64,000 nucleotides of DNA from Rheum nobile (GCA_027886185.1 WOAB01000869.1:1116001-1180000), one strand, 5' to 3'. Counted from the stretch's first letter, positions 12,415 through 24,872 are shown. Notes: generated from the sequence alone by a model not told the origin. Program-made: numbers and translations.

Positions 12415-13244
12415 AAAAAGCCCGGGTTTGGGCTTTTGAATTTTTGATCTTGTTTGTACCCTCTAAAGAACAATGGTTATATAGAGATGACTACGGTTCG
12501 ATAGTTCTAAAACTGAAACTGAAACCGGCTCGAACCAAAATCGGACAAATCTTTTATATCTGGTTTCGGTTTGGCAAAATTCATAATCGTTGGTTTCGGT
12601 TATTTTTACGATTATAACTCGTGATTAAAAAAGTTGTAGGCTCGTCCCGACAAACGGGGTCTCTGGGCGCGTGCCTAGCCACTTTTGGACTGTGTGTGTA
12701 ATTAGGTGGAAATATTAAGCCTTTATTGAGAAGCAAGTAATTAAGAGCTTCATTAAGCTTTTTTTAAACAGACCTAGCTTATGATTTAATGAGTCCAAGT
12801 CCACTTAAAGTTCTTTTGGTAGAAACCCTAAGTTGTCAACTGAGAGAGGGGTGGAGAGCCGCACAAAGAAACTCAGGCGGCTAGGGAATCGTCTAGATGT
12901 ATTTTTAATACTCATTATAACATTTCGATCAATTAATACTTTCATCTCAATTTTATAATGTGATGATGTTACAATTTCACTCAATAAGTCATTGTTATAA
13001 TTTCAAGTAGCTAGTGCAATGAAAAACACATAGTCGAAAACATTGTATATGTAATTTTCTAATAAATACATGTTCATGTTAGATAAGATTGATTATGAGA
13101 ATTGTCATTCCAATTCCATTCTAATGGGAATCCCGTTTTGTGATTTGAGTTGGGGATCCCCAAGATTTTAAGAATCGTGTTAGATTTTGGCACATATGTC
13201 TCTTAAGAGAAAAATGTATAATTTTTATTTGAAGTATATACATA
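12415..13244. other. Promoter side of hydrolase copy 1
   Basis: No gene seen. The sequence is homologous, with drift, to 29640-30530 upstream of copy 2 (shared AAAAGCCCGGGTTTGGGCTT near 12416 and 29634). It becomes AT-rich toward 13240. Confidence 0.55.
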
Positions 13245-13503
13245 CTCCCTTCGTCCCGGTTTGATTGTCTTGTTTTGACCGAATACACTTGTCGAGGCGG
13301 ATTTTGTATCGTTAATATCTCTAATTACATAATTCTAAAAATTATAATTTTTTGATATTATTAAAGTACTCGTTGAGACGAATCAAATAAAATCCCACAT
13401 GACTATGTTTTTTCTTATATATTGGAAAAAATCTTAAAAATTCTCTTCAACGGTGAACAATGTCTAAAAATCAAACAGGACAAACATTGTGGTACGGATG
13501 GAG
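13245..13503. mobile_element. Stowaway-like MITE with TA duplication
   Basis: Ends CTCCCTTCGTCCC and, at the right, GGTACGGATGGAG form terminal inverted repeats bounded by TA on each side. The length is 259 bp with no coding. The sister block has an uninterrupted site near 30540 (ACATATAATGTTGAT), so insertion followed the duplication. The ends match those of the mariner-like elements at 58061-62711, so their transposase type could mobilise it. Confidence 0.75.
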
Positions 13504-13628
13504 TATATAATATTGATCATTATCGCTATAAGTCGGACAACTACAAAATATGAGTGTAGATGCAGAAGCTGCAAAAAAAAAACGGGTAGAATCTTCGCAC
13601 CCGAAATTTCTGGCGGCGCACCCCCTTT

Positions 13629-13931
13629 TGGGCGTATCCGGGATGCGCCCAAGAAGGGGGATAAATTTTTTTTTTGAAAAAAGTTTAATATTGGGCGCAT
13701 CTAGGATGCGCCCAATAGTAACACGGGTAAGTGATGAATCCGAGTTTAGTAAACCAGTTTACATTTAAAAAAAAAATGGTGAACCGATTTACACTTTTTT
13801 TTTAAAAAAATTCATAAATTAATATTTATTAAAACAATTAAAAAATGGAAAAAAAAAATCCTGACATGGGCGCATCGAGGATGCGCCCATGTAAAAACCC
13901 TATTTACCCGGCCGCGTCAAGGATGCGCCGT
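13629..13931. repeat. Left subterminal palindromes of the MULE
   Basis: Four imperfect inverted repeats of the form GGGCGYATC-n-GGATGCGCCC lie at about 13629-13649, 13695-13715, 13869-13889 and 13911-13930. Two more are near the right end (18500-18519 and 18693-18711). Spacing is irregular. They could be transposase binding sites or hairpins. Confidence 0.7.
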
Positions 13932-14023
13932 TCTGGTTCGTCTTCGTCTTCCTCCTTCACATCAGAGCGGGCGACTTCTGGCGGTGTTCTTCCTCTTCGT
14001 CTCCTTCAGATCTGAGTTCCTCA

Positions 14024-16270
14024 ATGGCGGATTCCAGCGACGATTCACAGGGCAGAGCGGGCGACGGCGATAGCAGCGGCGGCGGAGCTTCCGAAGACGG
14101 GGGAGAGGCAAAGCGTCGACGGCTGGCGGCAGAGGCGTCGGAGGTGAGGACGGCGCCACGGCGGCGGCGGATCTGGAGCGAAATTCAGAGTTCGCAGCCG
14201 ATTTGGCGGCGTGGCTGGCGGCGCAGCATCCGGCGACGGCGGCCGAGATTCCGGGGACGGCGGCCGCGCTTCCGGCGAGGGCGGGCGATTTTCCGGTGTG
14301 TCCGGAAAATGCGTTGGAGGTTGCCGCGGCCGTTGATGTCGAGGCAGTGGCCCAGGTTGGAGAGGCGAGCCCACGCATACGAAAATATATTCGTCGCGAA
14401 CGAGATGAGGTACGTATTTTATCGGTTTAAAATTCATATTTAATTATTGTAATTATATTATTAGAATTGTTTTACCAAAATTTATAATGTATATAATTAA
14501 TTTATAAAATATTTAGATTTGTTAGAAAATATTAGAATTGTGTAAAAGTATTGAATAAATTATTCTAGTTATAGTATTTGAATATATTTAATATATACAG
14601 GAATAAAATGGATATAATATTATAGAATTGCATATAGGTGAATTTCATATAATATTGCAGAATTGCATAAGTTAGGTAATGTATAAGTTAGTATATAATT
14701 AGAATTTTAAGTTAGTCGCCCAACATAGTAGAATTGCACATAGGTGAATTGCCTATAATATTGTAGTTTTATAGCAATAATTTGAAATTTGTGTAAATTA
14801 GACATTATTTGAAAAAAAAACAGGATGTAGTCGAGAGAATCAGACGACAGATGCGGGGGGTCGTATGGTGGAATCTCGACTCGTGACTGCTTCCGGTCGC
14901 AAGAACCGATACCCCCCGAAGCCCCCCAAGCGAAAGCGCAAACTCAATTGTAGCATCGTCCTCACGGATACGGTTCCAATAACAAAACCCGTTATTGGAA
15001 CATTATCCGATCCGTTAGCGGATCCTCGTCCTCACGTGTGTTCACCTCCGGCTTCGCAGAGTCCCGTTCTAGACACGGAGGAGGCGGTTGACGACACAGA
15101 GGAGTGTGCGAGATTGGACGACATTGTTATGGAGGAGCCCGCACTACGAGAGCCCGTCCCCCCTCCCGCACCTCAGGAGCCTGTCCCCCCTCCCGCACCC
15201 CAGGATGCTCCACCTGCCGGAGATGCCCCCCCATACGGCCTTAAGTTGTCTGATGTGCTACGGAGCTTTACCACTCACGTTGCGCATCGGATTTGGCACG
15301 CTCCTCCTCCGCCTGTACTGTCTGTCGTACGATGTTTGAGGGCTTATACTCGCCCGGCCGAGTTCAGTGAGTGGGGTCTATATATTCCGGACGAGGTTGT
15401 TGAGGGCAGTTGGTATTGGATGGTGCAGCAGACCGGCTTGGCCGATCTCCGGGATTTTCAGTTTGGTAGGGTCGACCACATGCTTATATCAGCGTTCGTC
15501 GAGAGGTGGCACCCTGAGACGAGCATCTTTCATTTTCCGTAGGGCGAGATTACGATCACGCTTCACGACGTTGAGAGGATCTTGGGACTGAGGATAGAGG
15601 GGTTTTCATGCCGCGATCCTACAGTTTCCATGGACGCCGACCCCAAGGAGATTGACAAGGCGCTGGGGGCGGAGATTTTCGGTTACATCTTCGGCGTTGG
15701 GGGTGAGATGGGTAGGGATGCCCGTAGCGGTCGAGTTTCAGCCTTTGATTTTGCTGAGCACCTGCTGCACATGATACGGGATGAGGACGAGGCCCACTCG
15801 ATAGCGGATGGATTCCTATGGCATATTCTCTCCTGCAGCATTTTCGTGGACAAGTCCACGAACCAGCTGATGGTGAAGATGTTGTCGTTATTCTATGATT
15901 GGGACCGAGTGCTTGGCACGACTTGGGGGACGAGAGTGCTTGCACTATTGTATCGGCATCTGGGCGACGCTTCCCGGGGAGAGGTAGCAGGCATAGCGGG
16001 GTGCACCTATCTACTTCAGGTAAATGAACTTTGTTTTTTATTTCGTTGCAATAATTATTATATTATTTAAACTATTATTAACTAAACATATTATTTATTT
16101 TGCATGTAGATGTGGATATGGATGTACTTTGTATATTTTCCGGGGAACCCTACCCCCCGCCCCAGAATGGGCGACGACGATCGACACGTTGCTCGATATT
16201 ATATCCCGCGCTCCGCTGTGCGCCATATCGACATCGGTCGGCATTACCTCCCGCTGTGGATTTTTACAGA
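14024..16270 (+). pseudogene. Plant mobile domain (PMD) gene inside the MULE, broken
   Basis: The core is encoded at 14865-16019: a low-complexity proline-rich linker (about 15139-15230), then the PMD-like sequence WYWMVQQTGLADL, HFP-stop-GEITITLHDVERILGL and FLWHILSCSIFVDKSTN, ending in LLQ before a GTAAAT donor. A second exon 16110-16270 follows a TGCATGTAG acceptor. A TAG at 15540-15542 replaces what is probably a sense codon before GEITITL. An upstream GC-rich frame (14024-14409) ending at a GTACGT donor may be exon 1, but it does not join in frame to the PMD exon. PMD proteins (MAIN/MAIL1 family) are nuclear plant proteins, and PMD domains are known inside transposons. Confidence 0.65.
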
Positions 16271-16667
16271 GTACGTTACCACTCAATCCTTGTTCTAAAT
16301 ATTTGCTTTGGTTATTCTTGACACTTGTCTTGTTGTTTTGCAGCGTTTAGCCATCGCGACAGCATTTGCTCGGGAGATCACCCAGAGTCGGGGCGGCGAT
16401 CCAGATTGGCACCATATGCTGGCCATTTTATGCGGCGACGAGCTTCCTGAAGCTGCACCACTTGTCCGCGCATCACAACTATCATACCAATCGTCGGGTG
16501 GTGGCGCCAAGTCTTCATCAGCCGCAGAACACCGATCCCGAGCGGGACGGATCTCGTCTATATACGAGTGAGGGGAGTCCTCTAGGGCCACGGCTTCGTC
16601 GAGCGATGACGATATGTAGTCACTGACATTGTTGTATGTTTTGGGAAAATTGTCAATTATCCAAACA

Positions 16668-16846
16668 AGGCTTGTGAATTTACCTGTTTGATGATCTTGT
16701 GCCGAAATTGTCCTGTCCTTCAGCATAGAGTGCTGACTCTCGACCCTGAAATTAAAAACTCAAGTTAAGCTTAGTTGCATATATCAATTTGGATTTTAGA
16801 TGATCGCTTGTGAATTTACCTGTTTGATGATCTTGTGCCGAAATGG
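16668..16846. repeat. Direct repeat, spacing 139 bp
   Basis: CTTGTGAATTTACCTGTTTG and the following GATGATCTTGTGCCGAAAT appear at 16668-16707 and again at 16807-16846, at the tail-to-tail meeting point of the transposase and PMD genes. It looks like a local duplication of the transposase 3' part. Confidence 0.6.
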
Positions 16847-18152
16847 AGTACCGTGTCACACCATGCACAGACTAACATCTCCTTGTAGTCCCTAAGCCAT
16901 ACCCTCTTCACGTATTCCATCAGCCATGGTAGCTTCTTCCACTTCTTCGTCAAGTACTCAAGTCGCTCATTATACACATCCTCAGTCGGCGACCTTAACA
17001 ACCAACGAATATTACCACTAAAATGGTCAACATTGGGGACCCATTTCATGGCAAAACCCTCCACGTTGCGATTCACATGGACTCTACACAACAGATGCTT
17101 CGTGTTGGGAAAGACTATATCGACGGCTTTCGTCAGACCGAGTTCTCGATCTGACATGATCGCCGCCGGTTCCCGTCCCCCGAGAATGATCTTTAGGCGG
17201 TCCAACGCCTATGTGTAGTGCTCCGTCGTCTCATCATACATGAATACGATCGCAATACAAAATGTACGGTTGGTGCAAGTGAATCCAACAAACTCCAACA
17301 AAGGCATATTGTACCTATACATGTATGAATTATAAGAAATAAGGTATGCAATTATAAGAAATAAGGTATGCAATTAAATATTCATAATAACTGCTCCATA
17401 ATTAAACATATTCATACTTGTTCGTCTTGTAGGTCGTATCCATGATGACGATGGAGGAGAACAAACTCAACAAATGCATTGCTCCGGGGTGAGAAATAAA
17501 AATATCACTCAAAACCTCCCTCCCTTCTTCATTGCGACGCGTCTCATAGCTTGTATAATAACGTCTCACTTCTAGAAATTTCAGCATGTACTGCGGCACC
17601 GTCATATTGCCCCTACATTTCAGCCTCTCCCGACTCTTGTAATTATAGAGTTGGTTCCTTGATGTCAAGCATTTGGGATCCTCGTGTAGAAATAGATTCA
17701 TAATAGCCTTCGGCTTTATTCCGGAGGCTGACAAACTTTTCACACGCTCTCGTTGATCCTGCGAAAGCCTCCCAGCAAATGCATGACCGATCAAACTACT
17801 AGAAAGCTCATGGTCATGCGATCCACAAGCGACATATAATCTCCAATGATCAGATTCCAGCCAATCTCCCTTCACAATCACCCCATGCAACTGAAACGGA
17901 CACTCACTCTTCTTTGTCATCGCATTGTATTTTCGATTAGGGGTTGCCTCGGTACCGTCACGCCTTCTTCTTCGCCGCTCTATATGGCCCAGACTTCTCA
18001 CACGACAGTATGACCTTTCGGTTAGGCCATGACTTACTTATTACAATCACCATATGCAAGTCCAAACCTACGTTCTTAGCCCAGCTGATCATACTATCTC
18101 TATCACTCCATTCTTTATCCATACTAAAATTAGCAGAATAATCCACTGGCAA
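16816..18152 (-). pseudogene. MULE transposase, decayed
   Basis: Two exons in transcript order, 18152-17418 and 17314-16816, with a 103-bp intron that restores KTNKYNMPLLEFVG across the join. Family signatures are CPFQLHG (zinc-binding N-terminal region), MDTTYKTNKY with the first catalytic aspartate and SDRELGLTKAVDIVFPNTKH with the second, then CRVHVNRNV. Lesions: a frame change near 17990 and a TAG at 17209-17211 inside HYT-stop-ALDRLK. The C-terminal part is missing or hidden past 16816. It lies opposite the PMD gene, tail to tail. Confidence 0.8.
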
Positions 18153-18735
18153 AAATTCGCTATCACTAGAGTCCTCCTATTTATGATAAATAAATAAAAC
18201 TACTGTAAATATTTCAGATTATAAATTATCGTAAACAATTTAATCAAAGTTCTAAACTACAACACACTAGTGTATAAACTACAACACCTAAAATATTATT
18301 TTTGATGTAAATATATACTTACTCCGAAATCATCAAGACCGGGTGCGTCATCCATGTGCTCAAGTGGCCTAAGTGCAACATCCATCCTTGACAAAGACAT
18401 AATCTTGAATTGATAAACCTCAATCAATAGTTGCATATATATAGCAACAACATGGATAAACCACAAAGAAATTACCGTTGTAAAACGGTAACTTTTTGGA
18501 CGCATCCGGGATGCGCCCAAAAAGTTACCATTTTACACTGGTAACTTCTTGGAATTTTCAATTTTTTTTTTTGGAGAATTTTTTTGAATTTTTTTTCCGA
18601 ACCCGGATTGTCAGTAACTCAGGTTTGTCGGTAAACCGGTTTTTAATTGATGCACCCAAGGTTAAATTTTTTTTTTTAAATATCACCAGTTTGGGCGCAT
18701 CCGGAATGCACCGTAAAAAATTGCGGGTGCAAACA

Positions 18736-19289
18736 AGAATCCCCAAAAATTTGAAAAAGATATATGAAAAATATTAATGAGAAGAATTTGTTGATCAAAT
18801 AGAGAAAAAACAGATTTTTAATTTAAAGAGTGTATGGAATTTTATATAACTTTTATCATCATAAAAAAATGATATTTCCAATTTCACCAACTTTTATCCT
18901 AACTCCAATTTTATCCGTTAAAATTGTTATTAGTATTGATCAAATTGACATCTCTTATTTGATATATGATGTATTTTAATATCGATCAAAATCCGTATTA
19001 GCGTTAATAATTAAGATAGTAATTTGACACTAATAATATTTTGTGAAGGTTCCAATAATATTTCCATATCGAATTCGATTTATTATCTTTTGTTATATTT
19101 CGAATTAGCATTATTATCTTTTGTTATATTTCGAATTAGCTTTATTATCTTTTGTTATATATCTTTATCTAATCCAGTACTTCCAAAAAAAAAAGAATAT
19201 GCGACTCTATATTAAAAAACTAATCATACAATGGAAGTAAACTAAAAACTATAACTCAAATTGTTTAAAATATTTTAAACAAAAAGATA
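18736..19289. other. Remainder of the duplicated block between MULE and LINE pieces
   Basis: Continues the single-copy block interrupted by the MULE; nearly the same text is found at 30650-30752, 31967-32024 and 37191-37345 around the sister block's own insertions (for example TAATTTGACACTAATAATA at about 19020 and 37290). No gene seen. Confidence 0.6.
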
Positions 19290-19829
19290 ACCAGAACAAA
19301 AGAAAAATGGAAAAATCACCAAATCAAACTATAAAAATTAATACTGATGGATTAATTAATGCTAATAGTAAATTTAGCTACGGATTCATATTTTGAAATA
19401 ATAAGGGTGAAAATATATTCCTATTGGCGACAAGTGCGGAATCTCAACACCTCTTAAAATAGAAACCTTAGCAGTCAGAAACGCTTTGGTTAAAGCCTAC
19501 GAACTAGGCCTTCACAACATTGAAATAGAATGCGACAACCTCACTATTGTAAACATCACGAATAAGATTTGACACTGTCGTTGAGATATTAAAATGTTAA
19601 TTTCTAATATCATTTGTTTGTTATAAGTGTTTTCTTCAGTGCAGATCTGTCATGTCTTTAAAACAACAAACGCAGTGACCGACTGTATTGCGAAGGTGGC
19701 CCAACGAAGTTCCTCGGAAGATATTCAAGCAAATCAATAATTTTTAGTTTTCATCCGCAAGAATGCTATACTGACAAACCGTTTCCTCCTCCTGTGATTT
19801 TCTGTCTAATTCTTACCGTATAAAAAAAA
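19290..19829 (+). pseudogene. LINE 3' fragment with RNase H-like remnant (plus strand)
   Basis: Translation gives INTDGLINANSKFSYGFIF, then in shifted frames ETLAVRNALVKAYELGLHNIEIECDN, the pattern of the RNase H-like domain (RVT_3) at the 3' end of plant L1 elements. It ends in TAAAAAAAAA at 19820-19829, a likely poly(A) tail. Stops and frameshifts make it a relic. Confidence 0.55.
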
Positions 19830-19879
19830 AGTATTTAAAAATAAATAAAAATAAAAACTTTTTTTTGTGGTGAAAAGAG

Positions 19880-21034
19880 AGGCAAAACTCTAAAACAAAC
19901 AAAAAGCAGAAAAACTACCCGATAACAAAACGAGGCGTAGTCCGACCTCTAGCATCCTCAAAAAGAAATGTGACCACTCCATCCGGAGGTTCGTCTAAGA
20001 CATGAAAACCAAGATCAAAAGAAAAGGCCAAAGAAGCTAAGAAATCAGCAACGAAATTAGCTTCTCTGTAAATAAAACAGAACTGAAAGTCCCAGTCCCT
20101 ACTGATAAAGCCTTGTCCCAGAGAGACAAGACTAAAAAGAGGATGGCTACGATCCATAGGTTTACTTAGCAACTGAATAGCCAATTGCAAATCAGTTTCT
20201 AAGTAAACCCTCCGGTAGCCTCGATCCCAAGCAAGCTCAAGACCGCGAAAGATACTCCAAAGCTCTGCCAACGGTACACTGCAACAGTCGATATTGTGGA
20301 CAAAGCCACCGACCCACACTCCTCTGCTATTAATTTTTTCATATATAATTAAATAATATTAATTATTTTAATAAATAATTAAATAATATTAATTATTTTA
20401 ATAAATAATTAAATAATATTAATTATTTTATTAAATAATTAAATAATATCAATTATTTTATTAAATAATTAAATAATATTAATTTTTTATTAAACGATAT
20501 TAATTTTTTTATTAAGTAATTAAATAATATTAATTATTTTATTAAATAAAAAATATGTTAAAAAATAACTCATTCCAACTAGATACCAAACGACAAGCTA
20601 CAGAAATGAGAATGAGTTATTTCTGATTCGAACCCAATTTCTAAATCATACCAAACGAGCCCTTAATCGAGGCAGCCCAATACTTCGATCTCACACTAAA
20701 GCTTAATGAAGTTGGCTTTGTCACCGACGAACTCCACCTTATCGAAGGTCCAGTTGTTCCTCCACTTCCAAATCCACCAAATGGCCATAGAAAACACATC
20801 AGCCCAACCACATATCATGCCAAGCTAGATTCGTACGGATCCATCCCGCATATTCATCACCTTTGCGGAGGCTCAAGAGCGGCCCAAAGAGATCTTATAC
20901 TCGGAGAATCCCTAAACAAGTGAATAAGGGATTCTTGATCATTGGGACATCTCCCACAAGCATCATCAATGCCGCAAGCCACACAAACGTAGGGGCACGT
21001 TCAGTGATCTTCAAACGCCAAATCTTACAAAAAA
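19880..21034 (-). pseudogene. LINE 3' fragment with zf-RVT and RNase H regions (minus strand)
   Basis: Reading the minus strand, 21034-20640 gives a decayed zf-RVT region (IWRLKITERAPTFVWLAAL) and 20319-19915 an open RNase H-like domain (LELAWDRGYRRVYLETDLQL and FIYREANFVADFLAS). The piece stops exactly where the shared leader of the three helicase copies begins (TACAACAAGGTCAG at 21035), so the LINE replaced the original upstream promoter of helicase copy A. An AT-rich insertion (20330-20660) splits it. Confidence 0.7.
20341..20560. repeat. 30-bp AT-only tandem repeat
   Basis: The unit ATAAATAATTAAATAATATT + AATTATTTTA repeats with an exact 30-base period for about five units (20341-20490), then decays. 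Its right flank (20570-20660), which ends ACCAAACGAGCCCTTAA, is probably part of the same inserted MITE-like element. Confidence 0.75.
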
Positions 21035-21130
21035 TACAACAAGGTCAGTGTAATTACTCTTTCTCTCTGCACCGCCTTTGATTTCGTCGGGATTTCAAGT
21101 TCAGAGCTTGTTCCACAGTAGTAGTTAACG

Positions 21131-24100
21131 ATGCCTTCGGAGGCCGCCATACCCGAGGGTTTGCAGTACCTATCATTGATCTCCAAAGTTTGCACCGAGT
21201 TGGAGGCTCATGTAGGTACGGATAACAAAGTTCTCGCGGAATTCATCACTGAATTGGGCCGGACTAGCGATTCCGTGGATGAATTCGATGCTAAGTTGAA
21301 GGAGAATGGTGCCGAATTCCCTGATTACTTCGTTAGGACGTTGTTGATGATTATCCATGCGATTCTGCCTCCTAAGCCGAAGAAGGAGGGCAGGGAAGGG
21401 AAGAAGGATGGCTCGGAAGGGAAAAAATCAAAGTTTCCGGGGCTGTCGATGGCGGATACTAAGGACAGGGTGAAGCAGTTGGAGAGAGAGATTGAGCTGG
21501 AGGCTGAAGAGTTGCGTAAGAAGGAAGAAGGGGAGAGGGAGAGAGAAAGAGACAGGCATAGAGATAGAGAAAGGTATAGATATAGAGGAGGGGAACGCGA
21601 TAGAGAGAGGGACCGTGTAGACAGACGAGATAGGAATGCAGAGAGGGATGAAGATGGCTATGGTGATAATAGGGGAAGGCATGGTGACAGAAGGCGGGAT
21701 AGGCATTTTGAGAGGGATGAAGATGACTGTGATGATAATAGGGGAAGGTATGGTGATAGAAGGCAGGATAGACATGGGAGGAATAGGTATGATGAATACC
21801 GAGATGGTAATGGTGATGAAGGGGATAGGAGAGGTGGTGGTGGTGGGGGAAGACGAGATGCTAAGCGTGATGATGAAGGGGAGAGGAGAGGTGATGGTGG
21901 TGGTAGGCGAGATGCTAAGCAGTATCCGACAGAACCCGAGCTATATGAGATTTACAAGTGGTGCATTTGTTCAGTTGTCTGATTTAAGGGGAAAGGAAGG
22001 TTTAGTTCATGTTTCACAGATGGCTACTAGGCGCATAGCTAATGCTAAAGATGTTGTGAAGCGGGATCAGGAGGTGTATGTGAAAGTGATATCAATTTCA
22101 GGTCAGAAGCTTAGTCTTTCAATGAGAGATGTTGATCAGAATACGGGTAAGGATCTTCAGCCCTTGAAGAAAAGCTCGGGGAATGATGCTTCCAGGAGCA
22201 ATCCTTCGGGATCAAATGGGCCAACCTCCAGGGTAGGTCTATCGGGGATTCGAATTGTGGAAGAGGACCAGTCTGGCTCTTCTCGTCGGCCACTGAAACG
22301 TATGAGCTCACCTGAGATGTGGGAGGCCAAGCAGCTGATTGCATCTGGGGTTATGAGCGCCAAGGATTATCCAATGTATGATGAGGAAGGTGATGGGCCG
22401 ATATATCAAGAAGAGGGTGCTGAAGAGTTGCTTGATATTGAGATGAATGATGATGAACCAGCGTTCTTGCAGGGTCAGACCCGGTACACTGCTGACATGT
22501 CACCTGTCAAGATCTTTAAGAACCCAGAGGGTTCCTTGAGCCGTGCAGCTGCTCTGCAGTCTGCTCTTATTAAGGAAAGGAGAGAAGTACGTGAGCAGCA
22601 GCAGAGGACCATGCTTGATTCCATACCCAAGGATCTTAATCGTCCCTGGGAAGATCCAATGCCTGAGACAGGTGAAAGGCATCTTGCGCAGGAGCTGAGG
22701 GGTGTTGGCCTATCAGCTTATGACATGCCAGAGTGGAAGAAAGAAGCTTATGGAAAAGCATTGACTTTTGGGCAGAAGTCCAAGCTTTCGATACAGGAGC
22801 AGAGACAGAGCTTGCCTATTTACAAATTGAAGAAAGAATTGATTCAGGCTGTGCATGATAATCAAGTCCTGGTTGTTATTGGTGAGACTGGATCTGGTAA
22901 AACTACTCAGGTTACTCAGTACTTAGCTGAAGCTGGATACACAACTAGGGGAAAGATTGGTTGTACACAGCCCCGTAGAGTTGCTGCAATGTCCGTGGCC
23001 AAGAGGGTTGCTGAGGAATTTGGTTGTCGCCTTGGGGAGGAAGTTGGATATGCTATACGTTTTGAAGATTGTACTGGCCCCGAGACAGTAATCAAGTATA
23101 TGACTGATGGTATGCTTCTTAGGGAGATCCTGATTGACGATAGTCTTTCTCAGTATTCAGTCGTAATGCTTGATGAAGCTCATGAAAGGACTATACACAC
23201 TGATGTTCTTTTTGGGTTGCTAAACCAACTTCTGAAACGCAGATCTGACCTTCGTTTGATTGTCACCTCAGCTACCTTGGATGCGGAGAAGTTTTCTGGG
23301 TATTTCTTTGACTGCAATATCTTTACAATACCTGGGAGAACTTTTCCTGTGGAGATACTTTACACCAAGCAGCCAGAGACAGACTATCTAGATGCATCTC
23401 TGATCACAGTCCTTCAGATTCATCTAACAGAACCGGAAGGTGATATTCTTGTCTTTTTGACTGGGCAGGAGGAAATTGATTATGCCTGTCAATGCCTGTT
23501 TGAGAGGATGAAGGCACTCGGAAAGGATGTACCAGAACTGATTATTTTACCAGTTTACAGTGCTCTTCCCAGTGAAATGCAGTCCAGGATTTTCGAACTT
23601 GCCCCTCCTGGTAAGCGGAAAGTTGTTGTGGCTACCAATATAGCTGAAGCCTCATTGACAATTGATGGAATATTTTATGTTGTTGATCCTGGATTTGCCA
23701 AGCAAAATGTATACAACCCAAAGCAAGGTCTAGATTCACTTGTTATTACTCCAATTTCACAAGCGTCTGCAAAGCAGCGAGCTGGCCGTGCTGGGCGTAC
23801 TGGACCAGGGAAATGTTACTGCCTCTACACAGAGAGTGCATACAGGAATGAGATGTCACCAACATCAGTTCCAGAAATACAGAGGATAAATCTTGGCTCA
23901 ACCACTCTTAACATGAAAGCTATGGGAATCAATGATCTCCTTTGTTTCGATTTCATGGATCCACCACCTCCTCAGGCACTGATTTCAGCAATGGAACAGT
24001 TGTACAGTTTGGGTGCTTTGGATGATGAAGGTCTTCTGACTAAATTAGGCAGAAAGATGGCAGAATTTCCTCTAGAACCCCCACTGTCGAAGATGCTACT

Positions 24101-24872
24101 GGCCAGTGTGGACCTCAGGTGCAGTGATGAGATATTGACCATGATTGCTATGATCCAGACTGGTAACATCTTTTATAGGCCTAGGGAAAAACAAGCCCAA
24201 GCAGATCAGAAGAAGGCCAAATTTTTCCAACCAGAGGGAGATCACCTGACTTTGCTTGCAGTTTACGAGGCTTGGAAGGCCAAAATTTTTGCAGGACCTT
24301 GGTGTTTTGAGAATTTTGTTCAGTCTCGGTCATTGCGGAGGGCTCAGGATGTAAGAAAGCAGCTTCTCAGTATCATGGACAAGTATGTATTAGCTTTAAT
24401 CCCCTATCCGTGATTTGCTATGTTGTTGTAAGAAAGTTTTATTATTTTATGCTCTCCTAACTTGATGTTGTGTTTCAGGTACAAGCTAGATGTATTGAGT
24501 TGTGGAAGGGATTTTACCAAGATAAGGAAGGCAATCACTGCTGGCCTTTTCTTCCATGCAGCCAGAAAGGATCCACAAGAGGGGTATAGAACCCTAGTTT
24601 AGAACCAACCTGTCTATATACACCCTAGCAGTGCTCTTTTCCAGAGGCAACCTGACTGGGTTATTTATCACGAACTGGTCATGACAACAAAGGAATATAT
24701 GCGAGAAGTTACTGTTGTGGACCCAAAGTGGCTGGTAGAATTGGCACCAAGATTTTTCAAAGTGTCAGATCCCACAAAGATGAGCAAGCGCAAGCGTCAA
24801 GAACGTATTGAACCACTTTATGACAGATACCATGAGCCTAATTCTTGGCGTTTGAGTAAACGCCGCGCTTAA
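21131..24872 (+). pseudogene. DEAH-box splicing helicase PRP22/DHX8-like, copy A (broken)
   Basis: Near-identical to copy C at 52000-55773, with the same two-exon coding layout (21131-24382 and 24479-24872). Lesions: a 26-bp deletion after 21958, between AAG repeats, shifts the frame and ends translation at 21982 after 283 residues, removing everything from the S1 domain onward; a TAG at 24600-24602 replaces the GAG of LVENQ. Other changes are K to N in LLKQLLKRR and R to C in KCYRLYTE just after the QRAGRAGR motif. The downstream open frame from 21636 still holds GETGSGKT, DEAH, SAT and QRAGRAGR, but only out of frame with the proper start. The retained intron shows it is a DNA duplicate, not a processed copy. 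Its upstream region is a LINE. Confidence 0.9.

Larger units (their letters stand above)
13578..18735. mobile_element. Mutator-like element carrying transposase and a plant mobile domain gene
   Basis: The sister block runs straight through this position (30630-30660), so the 5.2 kb is an insertion. Ends are approximate: GAATCTTCGCACCCGAAATT on the left and, read inverted, GATTCTTGTTTGCACCCGC on the right. Flanks are poly(A)-rich, which hides the target duplication. The element contains a MULE transposase (minus strand), a plant mobile domain gene (plus strand) and subterminal palindromes. Confidence 0.7.

Noticed and set aside
14045..14437. Proline-rich minus-strand frames in the GC-rich stretch of the MULE
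   Set aside because: Antisense to the GC-rich plus-strand candidate exon; composition alone keeps the frame open.
20341..20560. Regular 30-bp repeats that could be read as a CRISPR-like array
   Set aside because: They are head-to-tail AT-only units without distinct spacers, in a plant nuclear genome.
21428..21775. Minus-strand Ser/Pro/Ile-rich frames repeated at 39093 and 52297
   Set aside because: Antisense shadows of the helicase RD-rich repeats; they occur in all three copies because the sense sequence does.
21636..24413. A 925-residue helicase starting at 21636
   Set aside because: Its first 110 residues are the wrong frame of the Arg/Asp-rich region (methionine and valine strings). 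It is the frame entered after the 26-bp deletion, not a real start.
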